Source: Rubellimicrobium sp. (GTDB lineage Bacteria > Pseudomonadota > Alphaproteobacteria > Rhodobacterales > Rhodobacteraceae). From it: a stretch of 64,000 nucleotides of DNA. The stretch covers positions 1 to 64,000 of the forward strand of contig JADYZU010000020.1 of assembly GCA_020852925.1 (NCBI GenBank), in the 5' to 3' direction. This document shows, piece after piece, positions 42,712 to 52,913 of the stretch. The translations under genes and the position numbers were made by a program. Below the pieces are notes generated by a model that was not told where the DNA came from, searched no databases, and worked only from the letters and a program-made list of their open reading frames with translations. Position 1 is the first letter of the stretch; each line of letters opens with the position of its first letter.

Positions 42712-43711
42712 CGGGCCCGCCCTCGGGCGTGACCGTCGCCTCGAACCCGAGCGAGCGCGGATCAAAGACGTAATGCGCCCCGCAGAACTGGCAATCGGCC
42801 GTCACCGTGCCCTCATCGGTGGCCATGTGGGCGATGTCGCGCGCCGAATAGATCGAAAGCGACTGGCGCACCTTTGCCTCGGAACAGGAACAGCCGAACC
42901 GCACGCGCTGGGCGTCGAACACGCGGGGGCCTTCCTCGTGGAACAGCCGCACCAGAAGCTCGGTCGGCTGCACGGTTGGTCCGATCAGTTCGAAAACCTC
43001 GACCGAGTCGAGCAGGATGTTCGCCCGGTTCCAGTTCTCGGCCTCGTCCCCGGAGAGGATGTCGGCATGGGTGAGAAGCCCGCCCTCGCCGCTCGCCCCG
43101 CCGATGCTGCCGCCGCCGCCTCTGGCCGGCATCTGCTGAAGCATGACGCCACCCGCGCGCCAGCCCTGCGCGCCATCGGCGGTGCGGGAATGGCCGAAGG
43201 CCACATGAAACCGGGTCGGAAGCTGTTCGGACTGGGCGAAATAGGTCTCGGCGCAGGCCGACAGCGACCCGCCCGCGATCGGGGTGATGCCGGAATAGGG
43301 CACCGTCCCCTCGCCCTGATCCATGAGGATGGCCAGATAACCCTTGCCGATCAGGTCAAAGGGCCGTGCCGCGGGATCGAGGCGGTCGGCATCGAAACTG
43401 GCCCAGGCCCGGATGCGGGCGGGGGCACCATCTTCTTCGGGGGCGTAGTAATCGGTGGCGATGATGCGCGCCGGTCCGTCGCCCCGGATCTGGAGCGAGA
43501 GTTTCCAGCGCAGCTTGATCGCCTGCCCCATGAGCGCGGTCAGAACCGCCGCCTCGGCCACCAGCGCCTCGATCTGCGGGGGGTAGGAATGCTGCGACAA
43601 TACCTGATCGAGCACGCCATCCAGCCGGGCGACGCGGCCACGGATGTCTGACAGGTCAAGCTGGAACGGCAGGATCGTGTCGTCCCAGGCGATGCGCGAT
43701 GCAAGGGTCAT
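42698..43711 (-). CDS. hslO: redox-regulated chaperone Hsp33
   Basis: The 337-residue protein has the zinc/thiol switch cysteines FGCSCSE and ADCQFCGAHY near the C-terminus (CxC and CxxC). The N-terminal domain begins MTLASRIAWDDTILPFQL. Under oxidative stress, loss of zinc exposes a substrate-binding site that holds unfolded proteins. The ATG at 43711 has AAGGA upstream; extra in-frame residues before it do not look conserved. It diverges from a NUDIX hydrolase gene. Confidence 0.95.
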   Translation of the reverse strand: MTLASRIAWDDTILPFQLDLSDIRGRVARLDGVLDQVLSQHSYPPQIEALVAEAAVLTALMGQAIKLRWKLSLQIRGDGPARIIATDYYAPEEDGAPARIRAWASFDADRLDPAARPFDLIGKGYLAILMDQGEGTVPYSGITPIAGGSLSACAETYFAQSEQLPTRFHVAFGHSRTADGAQGWRAGGVMLQQMPARGGGGSIGGASGEGGLLTHADILSGDEAENWNRANILLDSVEVFELIGPTVQPTELLVRLFHEEGPRVFDAQRVRFGCSCSEAKVRQSLSIYSARDIAHMATDEGTVTADCQFCGAHYVFDPRSLGFEATVTPEGGPVDAG

Positions 43712-43791
43712 GCGGCTTCCTTCACTGGACTTGGCTGGCATACCCCGTCCATATGGGGCCGGCAAGGCAGGCACCAAGGGCGGACGGGACG

Positions 43792-44232
43792 ATGATGCGC
43801 AGATATGGCGACCGGCCAGATCCCGCGCGGCATTACCGGACGCGGCCGGGCGCCTATGCCGTCCTGCTGCGCGAAGGGCGGCTGCTGCTGACGCTCCAGC
43901 ATGACCCCGCGCCGGAATATCAGCTCCCGGGGGGCGGGATCGACCCGGGCGAAGGGCAGTTGCGCGCCCTGCACCGTGAAGTGGCCGAGGAAACCGGCTG
44001 GAGCATCGGCGCGGCCCGGCGCATCGGCGCCTTTCGCCGGTTCACCTTCATGCCGGAATACGATCTGTGGGCCGAGAAGATCTGTCACGTCTGGCTGGCC
44101 CGGCCCGTGCTGTGCCTGGGGCCGCCGGCCGAACCCGGTCATACCGCGCTCTGGGCCAGCCCGCCCGAGGCGCTGGATCTGATCGTCAACGAGGGCGAGC
44201 GCGGTTTCCTGCGCGGCCTGTTCGGCGCCTGA
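43792..44232 (+). CDS. NUDIX hydrolase
   Basis: The 146-residue protein has a full Nudix box, GGIDPGEGQLRALHREVAEE followed by TGW, matching GX5EX7REUXEEXGU. It hydrolyses nucleoside diphosphate derivatives of some kind; the substrate cannot be read from the sequence. Two adjacent ATG codons (43792 and 43795) could serve as the start. It faces hslO with about 80 bp of shared promoter region. Confidence 0.88.
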   Translation: MMRRYGDRPDPARHYRTRPGAYAVLLREGRLLLTLQHDPAPEYQLPGGGIDPGEGQLRALHREVAEETGWSIGAARRIGAFRRFTFMPEYDLWAEKICHVWLARPVLCLGPPAEPGHTALWASPPEALDLIVNEGERGFLRGLFGA

Positions 44233-44241
44233 CACGGGCGG

Positions 44242-45006
44242 TCAGGTCAGGCGGCGCCCCTCGACCAGATGTGCATAGACCAGCGACAGAAGCGCGCCGC
44301 CCGCCATCGCGACAACCCAGGCAAGGACGCCCCGCACCACGAGCCCCGGGACAAGCCCGAGTGGCAGCAGATCGAGGATCGACGAGAACACCAGATCAAG
44401 CGCGGCGATGACCGCCCCGGCGCCAAGGATTTCGGACGAAAGGCGGGCGCTGTCGTTCCAGCTCTTGGAGACGCTGTGAACCCGGTCAAGCGCGGCTGCC
44501 GGCAGGCCAAGGGCAAGGCGCAGCCACAGGAAAGTCATGAATGCCCCGACCGCAAAGGAAAAGGCATCGCGCATCAGGTCGATCCGCATCAGCCCGGTCA
44601 GCGCAAGAACCTGCATCCCGATCGCCGAGACCGGAAACATCAGCAACACCACCAGCAGCGACAGCACCCCCGACCGCCAGGCGTAGATCGCCACCCGTCG
44701 TGGGGCCAGGTTCGGCAACAGGCCCGGCACCTCGTCCAGCAGGATGAACCGATGCCAGCCGACCGCCACCCAGGCCGCGGCGATGACCAGTGCGGCCAGC
44801 GCGATCAGCAGGGCAAAGGCGACCCCGGGATCGACCAGATTCGTGTCGATGGCGACGGCCACCATGGCCGGCGTCACCCCGAACAGGCTGAACACCAGCC
44901 AGCCCGCGCCGATTCCCAGGAGGACCGGCCCGACCGAAACCCGCAGTGCCACCCCGAGGTTGCGAAACACCAGTGCCAGGCTGATCGCCGCAAGTTTCCA
45001 GCTCAT
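44242..45006 (-). CDS. multi-pass membrane protein of unknown function
   Basis: I do not recognise this 254-residue protein. It has about six hydrophobic segments, including PVLLGIGAGWLVFSLFG, ALLIALAALVIAAAWVAVG, LSLLVVLLMFPVSAIGMQVL and LAWVVAMAGGALLSLVYAHL. A short basic tail follows. The repeated membrane segments and a conserved tryptophan-rich loop (AWVAVGWHRFILLDEVPGLL) recall small bacterial proteins with glycerophosphoryl diester phosphodiesterase-like membrane domains, but that is only a resemblance. The ATG at 45006 is chosen because it starts with a hydrophobic signal-like segment. It lies 54 bp downstream of ilvA, in the same direction. Confidence 0.75.
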   Translation of the reverse strand: MSWKLAAISLALVFRNLGVALRVSVGPVLLGIGAGWLVFSLFGVTPAMVAVAIDTNLVDPGVAFALLIALAALVIAAAWVAVGWHRFILLDEVPGLLPNLAPRRVAIYAWRSGVLSLLVVLLMFPVSAIGMQVLALTGLMRIDLMRDAFSFAVGAFMTFLWLRLALGLPAAALDRVHSVSKSWNDSARLSSEILGAGAVIAALDLVFSSILDLLPLGLVPGLVVRGVLAWVVAMAGGALLSLVYAHLVEGRRLT

Positions 45007-45060
45007 GACCGCCCCTGATGATGCCGGCCAAGTCCTGCCCCAGCCGGGCCGTGGCGTCAA

Positions 45061-46308
45061 TCAGATGAGGAATTCGGCCAGGGTCTCGTCCTCGGTGAAG
45101 TCGCGGTAGACAAAGCCGGCCTCGTCCATCCGCGCCAGAAGCGTGACGAAATTCTGCGGGTCCGTGGTTTCGATCCCGAGCAGGACCGAGCCGAAGTTCC
45201 GGGCGTTCTTCTTGAGGTACTCGAAACGCGCGATGTCGTCCTCGGGTCCGAGCAGATTGAGGAAATCCCGCAAAGCCCCCGGCCGCTGCGGCATCCGCAG
45301 GATGAAATACTTCTTCTGCCCGCGGAATCTCTGCGCCCGCTCGCGCACCTCGGGCAGGCGCTCGAAATCGAAATTGCCGCCCGACGTGATGCAGACCACG
45401 GTGCGGCCCCGGATCGTCTCGGCCAGATCGGGCAGCACATCGACCGACAGCGCCCCGGCCGGTTCCAGGACGATCCCCTCGACGTTCAGCAGATCGAGCA
45501 TGGTGCCGCAGACCCGGTCCTCGGGCGCAAGCAGCACATGCGCGGGATCGGTGTGCGCCAGAACGGGAAAGGTCAGATCGCCGATCCGCGCCACGGCCGC
45601 GCCGTCGACAAAGGAATTGATGCGGTTCAGCGTCACCGGATGACCGGCACGCAGCGCCTCGGTCAGGCTGGCGCCACCCGCCGGTTCGACGAACCGCAGC
45701 GCGGCGTCGGGCGCCACCTCTCGCAGGAAGGACACCACCCCGGCAGCAAGGCCCCCGCCCCCGACCGGCAGGATCACCAGATCGGGCGCATGGCCAAGCT
45801 GCTCCATGATCTCGACCGCGACCGAGGCCTGCCCCTCGATCACGTCGGGATCGTCGAAGGGGGCCAGGAAATGCGCGCGCCGCGCGGCGCAAAATTCGCG
45901 CGCGGCGGCAAGGGTCTGATCGAAATGGTCGCCGGTCAGCACGATCTCGATGCGGCCGCCGCCAAAGGCGCGGGTCTTGTCGATCTTCTGGCGCGGGGTC
46001 GTCACCGGCATGAACACCGTGCCGTTCACGCCGAAATGGCGGCAGGCAAAGGCCATCCCCTGCGCATGGTTGCCCGCGCTGGCGCAGACGAATTCACGCT
46101 GTTCCGGCCTTGTGGCGCGCATCCGGCGCATGGCGGTGAAGGCCCCGCGCAACTTGTAGCTGCGCACGGGGGCCAGATCCTCGCGCTTGAGCCAGATGTC
46201 GGCCCCGTAACGCGCCGACAGGTAGTCATTGCGTTGCAGCGGGGTCTCGGGAAAGAGGCCGCGCAGGGCGCGGGTGGCATTGCGGGCGCGGGCGGCGAAA
46301 TCACTCAT
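45061..46308 (-). CDS. ilvA: threonine ammonia-lyase (threonine dehydratase)
   Basis: This PLP enzyme makes 2-oxobutanoate from threonine, the first step of isoleucine synthesis. The 415-residue protein has the cofactor lysine K52 in [11 protein letters not shown], and [20 protein letters not shown] and [14 protein letters not shown] motifs. A C-terminal ACT-like regulatory domain ([20 protein letters not shown], then [20 protein letters not shown]) suggests feedback by isoleucine. It diverges from argG with 125 bp between start codons. Confidence 0.94.
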   Translation of the reverse strand: MSDFAARARNATRALRGLFPETPLQRNDYLSARYGADIWLKREDLAPVRSYKLRGAFTAMRRMRATRPEQREFVCASAGNHAQGMAFACRHFGVNGTVFMPVTTPRQKIDKTRAFGGGRIEIVLTGDHFDQTLAAAREFCAARRAHFLAPFDDPDVIEGQASVAVEIMEQLGHAPDLVILPVGGGGLAAGVVSFLREVAPDAALRFVEPAGGASLTEALRAGHPVTLNRINSFVDGAAVARIGDLTFPVLAHTDPAHVLLAPEDRVCGTMLDLLNVEGIVLEPAGALSVDVLPDLAETIRGRTVVCITSGGNFDFERLPEVRERAQRFRGQKKYFILRMPQRPGALRDFLNLLGPEDDIARFEYLKKNARNFGSVLLGIETTDPQNFVTLLARMDEAGFVYRDFTEDETLAEFLI

Positions 46309-46372
46309 GCCTTCGGGTTACGCGCATGGCGCGGAAAGGCAAGGGGGCGCGCGCCGTCAACCAGCCCCTTCC

Positions 46373-46401
46373 TTGCCCTGCGATGGGAAACCGGCTATCG
46401 C
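46373..46401 (+). promoter_or_regulatory. predicted promoter of argG
   Basis: TTGCCC (46373-46378) and TATCGC (46396-46401) are separated by 17 nt and lie about 35 bp before the argG ATG. The match is modest (4/6 and 3/6). It is the best candidate in the argG-ilvA gap. Confidence 0.3.
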
Positions 46402-46433
46402 CCGGCCAAAGGTTCCGGCCAGAGAGGCACGCC

Positions 46434-47672
46434 ATGTCCGCCACGAAACCCGCACCAAACAAGGTTGTCCTTGCCTATTCCGGCGGGCTCGACACTTCGA
46501 TCATCCTGAAATGGCTCCAGACCGAATACGGCTGCGAGATCGTGACCTTCACCGCCGATCTGGGTCAGGGTGAGGAACTCGAACCCGCGCGGCAGAAGGC
46601 GCTGATGCTCGGCATCCGCGAGGAGAACATCCACATCCTCGACCTGCGCGAGGAATTCGTGCGCGACTTCGTGTTCCCGATGTTCCGGGCGAATGCGGTC
46701 TATGAGGGGCTCTATCTGCTTGGCACCTCGATCGCGCGGCCGCTCATCGCGAAATATCTGGCGGAAATCGCCGCGCAGACCGGCGCGGACGCGGTCGCCC
46801 ATGGCGCGACCGGCAAGGGCAACGATCAGGTGCGCTTCGAACTGGGCGTGGCCGCGCTGGAACCGGGGCTGCGCGTCATCGCGCCCTGGCGCGAATGGGA
46901 TCTGACCAGCCGCACCCGGCTTCTGGAATTCGCGGAACAGCACCAGATTCCCATCGCGAAGAACAAGCGCGGCGAGGCCCCGTTCAGCGTGGATGCGAAC
47001 CTGCTGCACACCTCGTCCGAGGGCCGCATCCTTGAGGATCCGGCCGAGGTGGCGCCCGATTATGTGGCCCAGCGCGTTATCCGTCCCGAAGATGCGCCCG
47101 ACGTGCCCGAAATCATCGAGATCGGATTCGAGCGTGGCGATGCCGTCTCGATCAACGGAGAGGCCCTCTCTCCGGCGGCGCTCCTGACCCGGCTGAACGA
47201 GGTCGGTGCGCGCAACGGGGTCGGCCTTCTCGATCTGGTCGAGAACCGCTTTGTCGGGATGAAGTCGCGCGGTCTTTACGAAACCCCGGGCGGCACCATC
47301 CTTCTCGAGGCGCATCGCGGCATCGAACAGATCACCCTCGATTCCGGCGCCGGGCATCTGAAGGATTCGATCATGCCGCGCTATGCGGAACTGATCTACA
47401 ACGGCTTCTGGTTCAGCCCGGAACGCGAGGCGCTTCAGGCGCTGATCGACAAGACCCAGGAGCATGTGACCGGAACGGTGCGCCTCAAACTCTACAAGGG
47501 ATCGGTGCGCACGATCGCCCGCTGGTCGGAGCATTCGCTCTATTCGGAAAAGCACGTCACCTTCGAAGAGGACGCGGGCGCCTACGACCAGAAGGATGCC
47601 GAGGGCTTCATCCGTCTGAACGCGCTGCGGCTGCGGCTGATCGCGGCCCGGAACCGGCGCGTCGGGCAATAG
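46434..47672 (+). CDS. argG: argininosuccinate synthase
   Basis: ArgG joins citrulline and aspartate using ATP in arginine synthesis. The 412-residue protein has the PP-loop AYSGGLDTS (residues 14-22). Family motifs [20 protein letters not shown] and [20 protein letters not shown] are present. The ATG at 46434 has AGAGAGG upstream and fits the family start; longer in-frame reading would go into the promoter. A strong intrinsic terminator follows at 47694. Confidence 0.97.
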   Translation: MSATKPAPNKVVLAYSGGLDTSIILKWLQTEYGCEIVTFTADLGQGEELEPARQKALMLGIREENIHILDLREEFVRDFVFPMFRANAVYEGLYLLGTSIARPLIAKYLAEIAAQTGADAVAHGATGKGNDQVRFELGVAALEPGLRVIAPWREWDLTSRTRLLEFAEQHQIPIAKNKRGEAPFSVDANLLHTSSEGRILEDPAEVAPDYVAQRVIRPEDAPDVPEIIEIGFERGDAVSINGEALSPAALLTRLNEVGARNGVGLLDLVENRFVGMKSRGLYETPGGTILLEAHRGIEQITLDSGAGHLKDSIMPRYAELIYNGFWFSPEREALQALIDKTQEHVTGTVRLKLYKGSVRTIARWSEHSLYSEKHVTFEEDAGAYDQKDAEGFIRLNALRLRLIAARNRRVGQ

Positions 47673-47693
47673 ACCGAGAGGGGCTCAGGTCAG

Positions 47694-47724
47694 AGGCCCG
47701 GCCCCGCGCCGGGCCTTTTTCTTT
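47694..47724 (+). terminator. argG intrinsic terminator
   Basis: A perfect 9-bp GC-rich stem (AGGCCCGGC / GCCGGGCCT) with a 5-nt loop is followed by TTTTTCTTT. It stands 22 bp after the argG stop codon, so argG is transcribed as a single gene. Confidence 0.92.
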
Positions 47725-47770
47725 GGTGCGCCCCTGCCTAGTGTGGGCCGCATCCGGATCCGGGGGGACC

Positions 47771-50413
47771 ATGGCCGACGACACCGCCACGCCGATGATG
47801 GCGCAATATCTTGCCATCAAGGCCGAGCATCCCGATGCCCTCCTGTTCTACCGGATGGGCGATTTCTACGAGATGTTCTTCGACGACGCCGTTGCCGCGG
47901 CCGAGGCCCTCGATATCGCCCTGACCCGGCGCGGCACCCATCTGGGCGAAGCGATCCGCATGTGCGGTGTGCCGGTCCATGCGGCCGAGGGTTATCTTCT
48001 GACGCTGATCCGCAAGGGATTCCGCGTGGCCATCGCCGAACAGATGGAAGACCCCGCCGAGGCGCGCAAGCGTGGCGCGAAATCCGTGGTCCGGCGCGAG
48101 GTCGTGCGCCTTGTCACCCCCGGCACCCTGACCGAGGACACGCTGCTGGATGCGCGACGGCACAATTACCTGCTGGCTTTCGCCGAGGTGCGCGAGGAGG
48201 CGGCGCTGGCCTGGGCCGACATCTCGACCGGGATGGTGACGGTGATGGACTGTCCCGCAGTGCGCCTTGGCCCCGAACTGGCCCGACTGGCCCCGCGTGA
48301 GGTGATCCTGTCCGAGACCGCGACACGGGTGCAGGAGGATGCCGCCCGCGATGCCGGCGCCGCCGTCACCCGCCTGTCGCCCGGCGCCTTTGACAGCACA
48401 GCGGGCGAAAGGCGGTTGTGCGGGGTCTACGGCGTCGCGTCGCTAGAGGCCTTCGGGCAATTCGCCCGCGCCGAGATCGCCGCTCTGTCGGCACTGACCG
48501 AATATGTCGCGCTGACCCAGAAGGGGGCGATGCCGCTGCTGCGACCCCCAAGGCGCGAGAGTGCGGCCCAGCTCATGCAGATCGACGGCGCCACGCGACG
48601 GTCGCTTGAACTGGTGCAGGCGGCGGCGGGCGGGCGCGCGGGATCGCTACTGGCGACAATCGACCGGACGGTGACGGCGGGGGGCGGTCGCCTGCTGGAA
48701 CGGCGGCTGTCGGCACCATCTTGCCGGATCGACGTGATCCGTGACCGGCTGGAATCAGTCTCGGTCCTGGCAGATAGTGTCGAATTTCGTGACGGTTTGC
48801 GCGATCATCTGCGCCGGGCGCATGATCTTGAGCGGGCTCTGTCACGCCTCGCCCTTGACCGGGGGGGCCCGCGCGACATGGCCGCGATCCGCAACACGCT
48901 CGGGGTTGGTGAACTGATCGCCCGGATGGTGCAGGGCCACGAACTGTCGCCGCTTCTGATGCGCGCCGCCACGGCCCTGCACGGGCATGATCCCCTTCTG
49001 TCCCTGCTGGACGAGGCGCTGGTGGCCGAACCGCCGCTGCTGGCGCGCGACGGCGGGTTCGTTGCCCCCGGATTCGATCCCGACCTCGACGACGCACGCC
49101 GCCTGCGCGACGAGGGGCGGCAGGTCATCGCGGCGATGCAGGCCGACTACATCGCCGAGACCGGGATCCAGAGCCTGAAGATCAGGCACAACAATGTACT
49201 GGGCTATTTCATCGAGACCACGGAAACCCATGCCGCGCGGATGATGTCGCCGCCGTTGTCGGCGCGTTTCATCCACCGGCAGACCACCGCCAACCAGTTG
49301 CGCTTCACCACGGCGGAACTGAGCGAGACCGAGGCGCGTATCCTCAACGCCGGCGACCGTGCATTGGAGATCGAGCGGCGCGTGTTCGCGGCACTGCGCG
49401 AACGGATTCTGGCCCAGGCCGGCCCGCTTGCGCAAGTGGCGCGGTCGCTGGCCGAACTCGATCTGACAGCGGCGCTGGCCGATCTGGCCCGAACCGAGGA
49501 CTGGTGCCGCCCACAGGTGGATGACAGCCGCGCCTTTGCCATCGCGGGCGGGCGGCATCCGGTGGTCGAATCCGCCCTGCGCCGTGCCGGACAGCCCTTT
49601 GTCGTCAACGATTGCGACCTTGGCGCCGATCCGATCTGGCTTCTGACCGGGCCGAACATGGCCGGCAAATCCACCTTCCTGCGCCAGAACGCCCTGATCG
49701 CAGTGCTGGCGCAGATGGGATCCTTCGTGCCCGCCGGATCGGCGCAGATCGGTCTGGTCAGCCAGATCTTCAGCCGCGTCGGAGCAAGCGACGACCTTGC
49801 CCGCGGGCGGTCCACCTTCATGGTCGAAATGGTCGAGACAGCCGCGATCCTCAATCAGGCCGATGACCGCGCCCTGGTGATCCTGGACGAGATCGGGCGC
49901 GGCACCGCCACCTGGGACGGGCTGTCGATCGCCTGGGCCACGCTGGAACATCTGCACCACACCAACCGGTGCCGCGCGATCTTTGCCACGCATTACCACG
50001 AACTGGCGCAGCTTGCCGACCGGCTTGACGGGGTGGCGAATGCGACGGTCACGGTGAAGGACTGGCAGGGTGAGGTGGTGTTCCTGCACGAGGTCCGGCG
50101 CGGCACCGCCGACCGCAGCTATGGGGTGCAGGTGGCACGACTGGCGGGATTGCCCGCCTCGGTGGTGGAACGCGCGCGTGACGTGCTCGAGACCCTCGAG
50201 AAGGGCGAACGCGAGGGCGGATCGCGGGTGGCGGGCCTGATCGAGGATCTGCCCCTCTTTGCCGCCGCCGCCCTGCCGGCCACGCCGCCGCCGGCGCAAC
50301 CCCGGCGGTCCGTGGTGGAGGATCGCCTGCGCGCCCTCCACCCCGACATGCTGACCCCGCGCGAGGCCCTTGACCTGATCTACGAACTCAAGGGCCTCAC
50401 TGACGCTGGCTGA
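47771..50413 (+). CDS. mutS: DNA mismatch repair protein MutS
   Basis: MutS recognises mismatches and loops in DNA. The 880-residue protein starts with the mismatch-binding domain (FYRMGDFYEMFFDDAV, containing the Phe-x-Glu wedge). The C-terminal ATPase has Walker A LTGPNMAGKSTFLRQNALI (near residue 627), LVILDEIGRGTATWDGLSIA and FATHYHELAQLADRL. The ATG at 47771 has GGGGGGA upstream. It ends 6 bp before the convergent grpE. No mutL is in the window. Confidence 0.97.
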   Translation: MADDTATPMMAQYLAIKAEHPDALLFYRMGDFYEMFFDDAVAAAEALDIALTRRGTHLGEAIRMCGVPVHAAEGYLLTLIRKGFRVAIAEQMEDPAEARKRGAKSVVRREVVRLVTPGTLTEDTLLDARRHNYLLAFAEVREEAALAWADISTGMVTVMDCPAVRLGPELARLAPREVILSETATRVQEDAARDAGAAVTRLSPGAFDSTAGERRLCGVYGVASLEAFGQFARAEIAALSALTEYVALTQKGAMPLLRPPRRESAAQLMQIDGATRRSLELVQAAAGGRAGSLLATIDRTVTAGGGRLLERRLSAPSCRIDVIRDRLESVSVLADSVEFRDGLRDHLRRAHDLERALSRLALDRGGPRDMAAIRNTLGVGELIARMVQGHELSPLLMRAATALHGHDPLLSLLDEALVAEPPLLARDGGFVAPGFDPDLDDARRLRDEGRQVIAAMQADYIAETGIQSLKIRHNNVLGYFIETTETHAARMMSPPLSARFIHRQTTANQLRFTTAELSETEARILNAGDRALEIERRVFAALRERILAQAGPLAQVARSLAELDLTAALADLARTEDWCRPQVDDSRAFAIAGGRHPVVESALRRAGQPFVVNDCDLGADPIWLLTGPNMAGKSTFLRQNALIAVLAQMGSFVPAGSAQIGLVSQIFSRVGASDDLARGRSTFMVEMVETAAILNQADDRALVILDEIGRGTATWDGLSIAWATLEHLHHTNRCRAIFATHYHELAQLADRLDGVANATVTVKDWQGEVVFLHEVRRGTADRSYGVQVARLAGLPASVVERARDVLETLEKGEREGGSRVAGLIEDLPLFAAAALPATPPPAQPRRSVVEDRLRALHPDMLTPREALDLIYELKGLTDAG

Positions 50414-50419
50414 CCCCGC

Positions 50420-50992
50420 TCAGGTTGCCGGAGTGGACGAGACGCCCACCTGTGCCGGCCGCAACAGCCGGTCATGAAGAAAGAACCCCTCGGTCGATAC
50501 CTGGATGATGTCGCCCGCACGGGTTCCGGGCACGGGGGCCTCGAACATCGCTTCGTGCATCGCCGGATCGAACCGGTCGCCGACCTGCGGCGAAACCACC
50601 TTGACCCCGTGGCGGCCAAAGACATTGAGCACTTCGCGCAAGGTCAGGTCGATGCCCTCGACAAAGGCGCCGTTCTGGGCGCGGGTTTCGTCCGTCACGG
50701 CGTCGAGGGCACGACGGAGCGTGTCGTAGATGGCCAGCAGATCGCGGGCGAGGCGGGTTGCGCCATACATCTCGCCTTCCTTGCGGTCGCGTTCGGCGCG
50801 TTTGCGGACATTCTCGGTCTCGGCAAGGGTGCGCAGGAAGCGGTCCTTGAAATCGTCGCGCTCGGCCCGCAGCGCCGCGATCTCGGCGGCGGTGGCGGCG
50901 CCATCGTCGGCAGCAAGCCCCTGTTGGTCCAGTGCATCGGCTTCTGCGAGAAGATCCTCGAGCGTCTGCGGTTCACGTTGCGGTTCTGCCAT
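50420..50992 (-). CDS. grpE: nucleotide exchange factor GrpE
   Basis: GrpE releases ADP from DnaK. The 190-residue protein has a Glu-rich N-terminal coiled coil and the conserved core GEMYGATRLARDLLAIYDTL, then GVKVVSPQVGDRFDPAMHEA and the C-terminal GDIIQVSTEGFFLHDRLLRP. The ATG at 50992 fits the family; additional upstream codons are not conserved. It follows hrcA by 10 bp, the usual order for heat shock genes in this group. dnaK and dnaJ are not next to it. Confidence 0.96.
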   Translation of the reverse strand: MAEPQREPQTLEDLLAEADALDQQGLAADDGAATAAEIAALRAERDDFKDRFLRTLAETENVRKRAERDRKEGEMYGATRLARDLLAIYDTLRRALDAVTDETRAQNGAFVEGIDLTLREVLNVFGRHGVKVVSPQVGDRFDPAMHEAMFEAPVPGTRAGDIIQVSTEGFFLHDRLLRPAQVGVSSTPAT

Positions 50993-51002
50993 ACCTGACC
51001 TC

Positions 51003-52070
51003 TTACGTCCGGTCGGACAGGATTCGTCCGACCAGTTGCGCTGTGTAATCGACAATGGGCACGATGCGCCCGTAGTTGAGCCGCGTGGGCCCGATGACGC
51101 CCACGGCGCCGATGATCTTGCGATCCGTGTTCATATAGGGCGAAACCACCAGACTGGAACCCGAAAGTGAAAAGACCTTGTTCTCGGATCCGATGAAGAT
51201 GCGCACCCCCTCGCCTTCCTCGGCAAGTTCGAGGAACTGGGCGATGTCCTTCTTGCGTTCGAGCTCGTCAAAGAGCGTGCGGATGCGGTCCAGGTCGATC
51301 TGGGCCTCGGCCTCGGCCAGAAGGTTGCCGGTGCCGCGCACGATCAGCCGTTCGGTCGGCTCGCCTTCATCCACCCAGAGTGCAAGGCCACCCTCGACAA
51401 GTTCACGCGCAAGACTGTCGATCTCCTGCCGGCGGCGGCCGATTTCCAGGGCCATGACCGAATGCAACTCGCTCAGGGTGCGGCCCTCGGCCACGGCGTT
51501 CACGAAATTGGCGGCCTCGCGCATGGAACTGGGCGTCTGGCCCGGCGGCGGCGTGAACAGGCGGTTCTCGACGTGACCATCGGCAAAGACCAGCACCACA
51601 AGCGCGCGGTCACGGGCAAGCGAGACGAATTCGACATGCTTGATGGGCGAGGATTCGTGCTTGGGTGCCAGCACAAGGCTTGCCCCGCGGGTCACATCCG
51701 AAAGTGCCGCGCCCACCCGGTCAAGAATCCCCGGGACATCGCCGCCCGGCGAATCGATGGTTTCCTCGAGTTTCTCGCGGTCGCCGGTATCAAGGTTGCG
51801 CACCTCTAGAAGGCCGTCCACGAACAGGCGCAGGCCCTGTTGCGTCGGCACGCGGCCGGCGCTGACATGCGGGCTGCCCAGAAGGCCCAGATATTCCAGG
51901 TCCTGCATGACGTTGCGGATCGTCGCGGCAGAAAGCTGTTCGCTCATCGAACGGCTGAGCGTGCGCGATCCGACCGGGGCCCCGGATTCCAGATAGCCCT
52001 CGACCACGCGGCGAAACACCTCGCGCGAGCGGTTGTTGAGTTCGTCGAGTAGAGGTGTCTTGATCGACAT
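51003..52070 (-). CDS. hrcA: heat-inducible transcription repressor HrcA
   Basis: HrcA represses chaperone operons by binding CIRCE elements. The 355-residue protein has the N-terminal winged helix SREVFRRVVEGYLESGAPVG, then SRTLSRSMSEQLSAATIRNV. The C-terminal motif NYGRIVPIVDYTAQLVGRIL is also present. I looked for a CIRCE element (TTAGCACTC-N9-GAGTGCTAA) in the hrcA-rph gap and did not see one, so its main targets (groESL) are elsewhere. The ATG at 52070 starts the typical MSIKTPLLDELNNRS. It is followed by grpE. Confidence 0.95.
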   Translation of the reverse strand: MSIKTPLLDELNNRSREVFRRVVEGYLESGAPVGSRTLSRSMSEQLSAATIRNVMQDLEYLGLLGSPHVSAGRVPTQQGLRLFVDGLLEVRNLDTGDREKLEETIDSPGGDVPGILDRVGAALSDVTRGASLVLAPKHESSPIKHVEFVSLARDRALVVLVFADGHVENRLFTPPPGQTPSSMREAANFVNAVAEGRTLSELHSVMALEIGRRRQEIDSLARELVEGGLALWVDEGEPTERLIVRGTGNLLAEAEAQIDLDRIRTLFDELERKKDIAQFLELAEEGEGVRIFIGSENKVFSLSGSSLVVSPYMNTDRKIIGAVGVIGPTRLNYGRIVPIVDYTAQLVGRILSDRT

Positions 52071-52205
52071 TGACGGGCGATGTGCTGCATCGGGTTCGGG
52101 GCCGACCAATTAAAGCCTTGCAGGCCCCGGCGTCAATCCGGGGTTGGAAAATGCCCCCCCATCGCGTATCCCGCGCCCGGCCCGGCTGACAGAGGGGAAC
52201 GGCTC

Positions 52206-52913
52206 ATGCGACCAAGCGGACGGCAGACCGACGAGATGCGGCGCATTTCGATCGAAACCAACGTGAACCGCCATGCCGAGGGATCCTGCCTCATCCGGGT
52301 CGGCGACACCCATGTGCTGTGCACCGCCTCGGTGGACGAGAGGGTACCGCCTTTCCTCAAGAATTCGGGGCTTGGCTGGGTCACGGCCGAATACGGGATG
52401 CTGCCGCGCGCCACCAACAGCCGGATGCGGCGCGAGGCCAAGGAGGGCCTGACCGGGCGCACCCAGGAAATCCAGCGGCTGATCGGCCGTTCGCTGCGGG
52501 CGGGCGTGGACCGGGTGGCGCTGGGCGAACGGCAGATCGTGATCGACTGCGACGTGATCCAGGCCGACGGGGGCACCCGCTGCGCCGCGATCACAGGCGG
52601 GTGGGTGGCGCTGCGGCTGGCCGTCAACCGGCTGATGAAATCCGGGCTGGTGCGGTCCGATCCGCTGGCGGCACCGGTTTCGGCGGTCAGTTGCGGAATC
52701 TACGCCGGACAGGCGGTGCTGGACCTCGACTACCCCGAGGACAGCGAGGCCGGCGTGGACGGCAATTTCGTCATGACCGGAGACCGCCTGATCGAGGTGC
52801 AGATGTCGGCCGAAGGATCGACCTTTGCCCGTGACCAGATGACCGTGCTTCTCGATCTTGCCAACAAGGGTGCGGTGGAACTGGCCGCGGCACAAATGGC
52901 GGCGGTGGCATGA
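52206..52913 (+). CDS. rph: ribonuclease PH
   Basis: RNase PH trims tRNA 3' ends using phosphate. The 235-residue protein shows [60 protein letters not shown] and the catalytic [18 protein letters not shown] segment ([19 protein letters not shown]). A strong GAGGGGAACGG ribosome site precedes the ATG. It heads the rph-rdgB-hemW run, overlapping rdgB by 4 bp. Confidence 0.96.
   Translation: MRPSGRQTDEMRRISIETNVNRHAEGSCLIRVGDTHVLCTASVDERVPPFLKNSGLGWVTAEYGMLPRATNSRMRREAKEGLTGRTQEIQRLIGRSLRAGVDRVALGERQIVIDCDVIQADGGTRCAAITGGWVALRLAVNRLMKSGLVRSDPLAAPVSAVSCGIYAGQAVLDLDYPEDSEAGVDGNFVMTGDRLIEVQMSAEGSTFARDQMTVLLDLANKGAVELAAAQMAAVA

Noticed and set aside
52071..52205. CIRCE element for HrcA near its own gene
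   Set aside because: No TTAGCACTC-N9-GAGTGCTAA pattern or close variant was found in the hrcA-rph gap.
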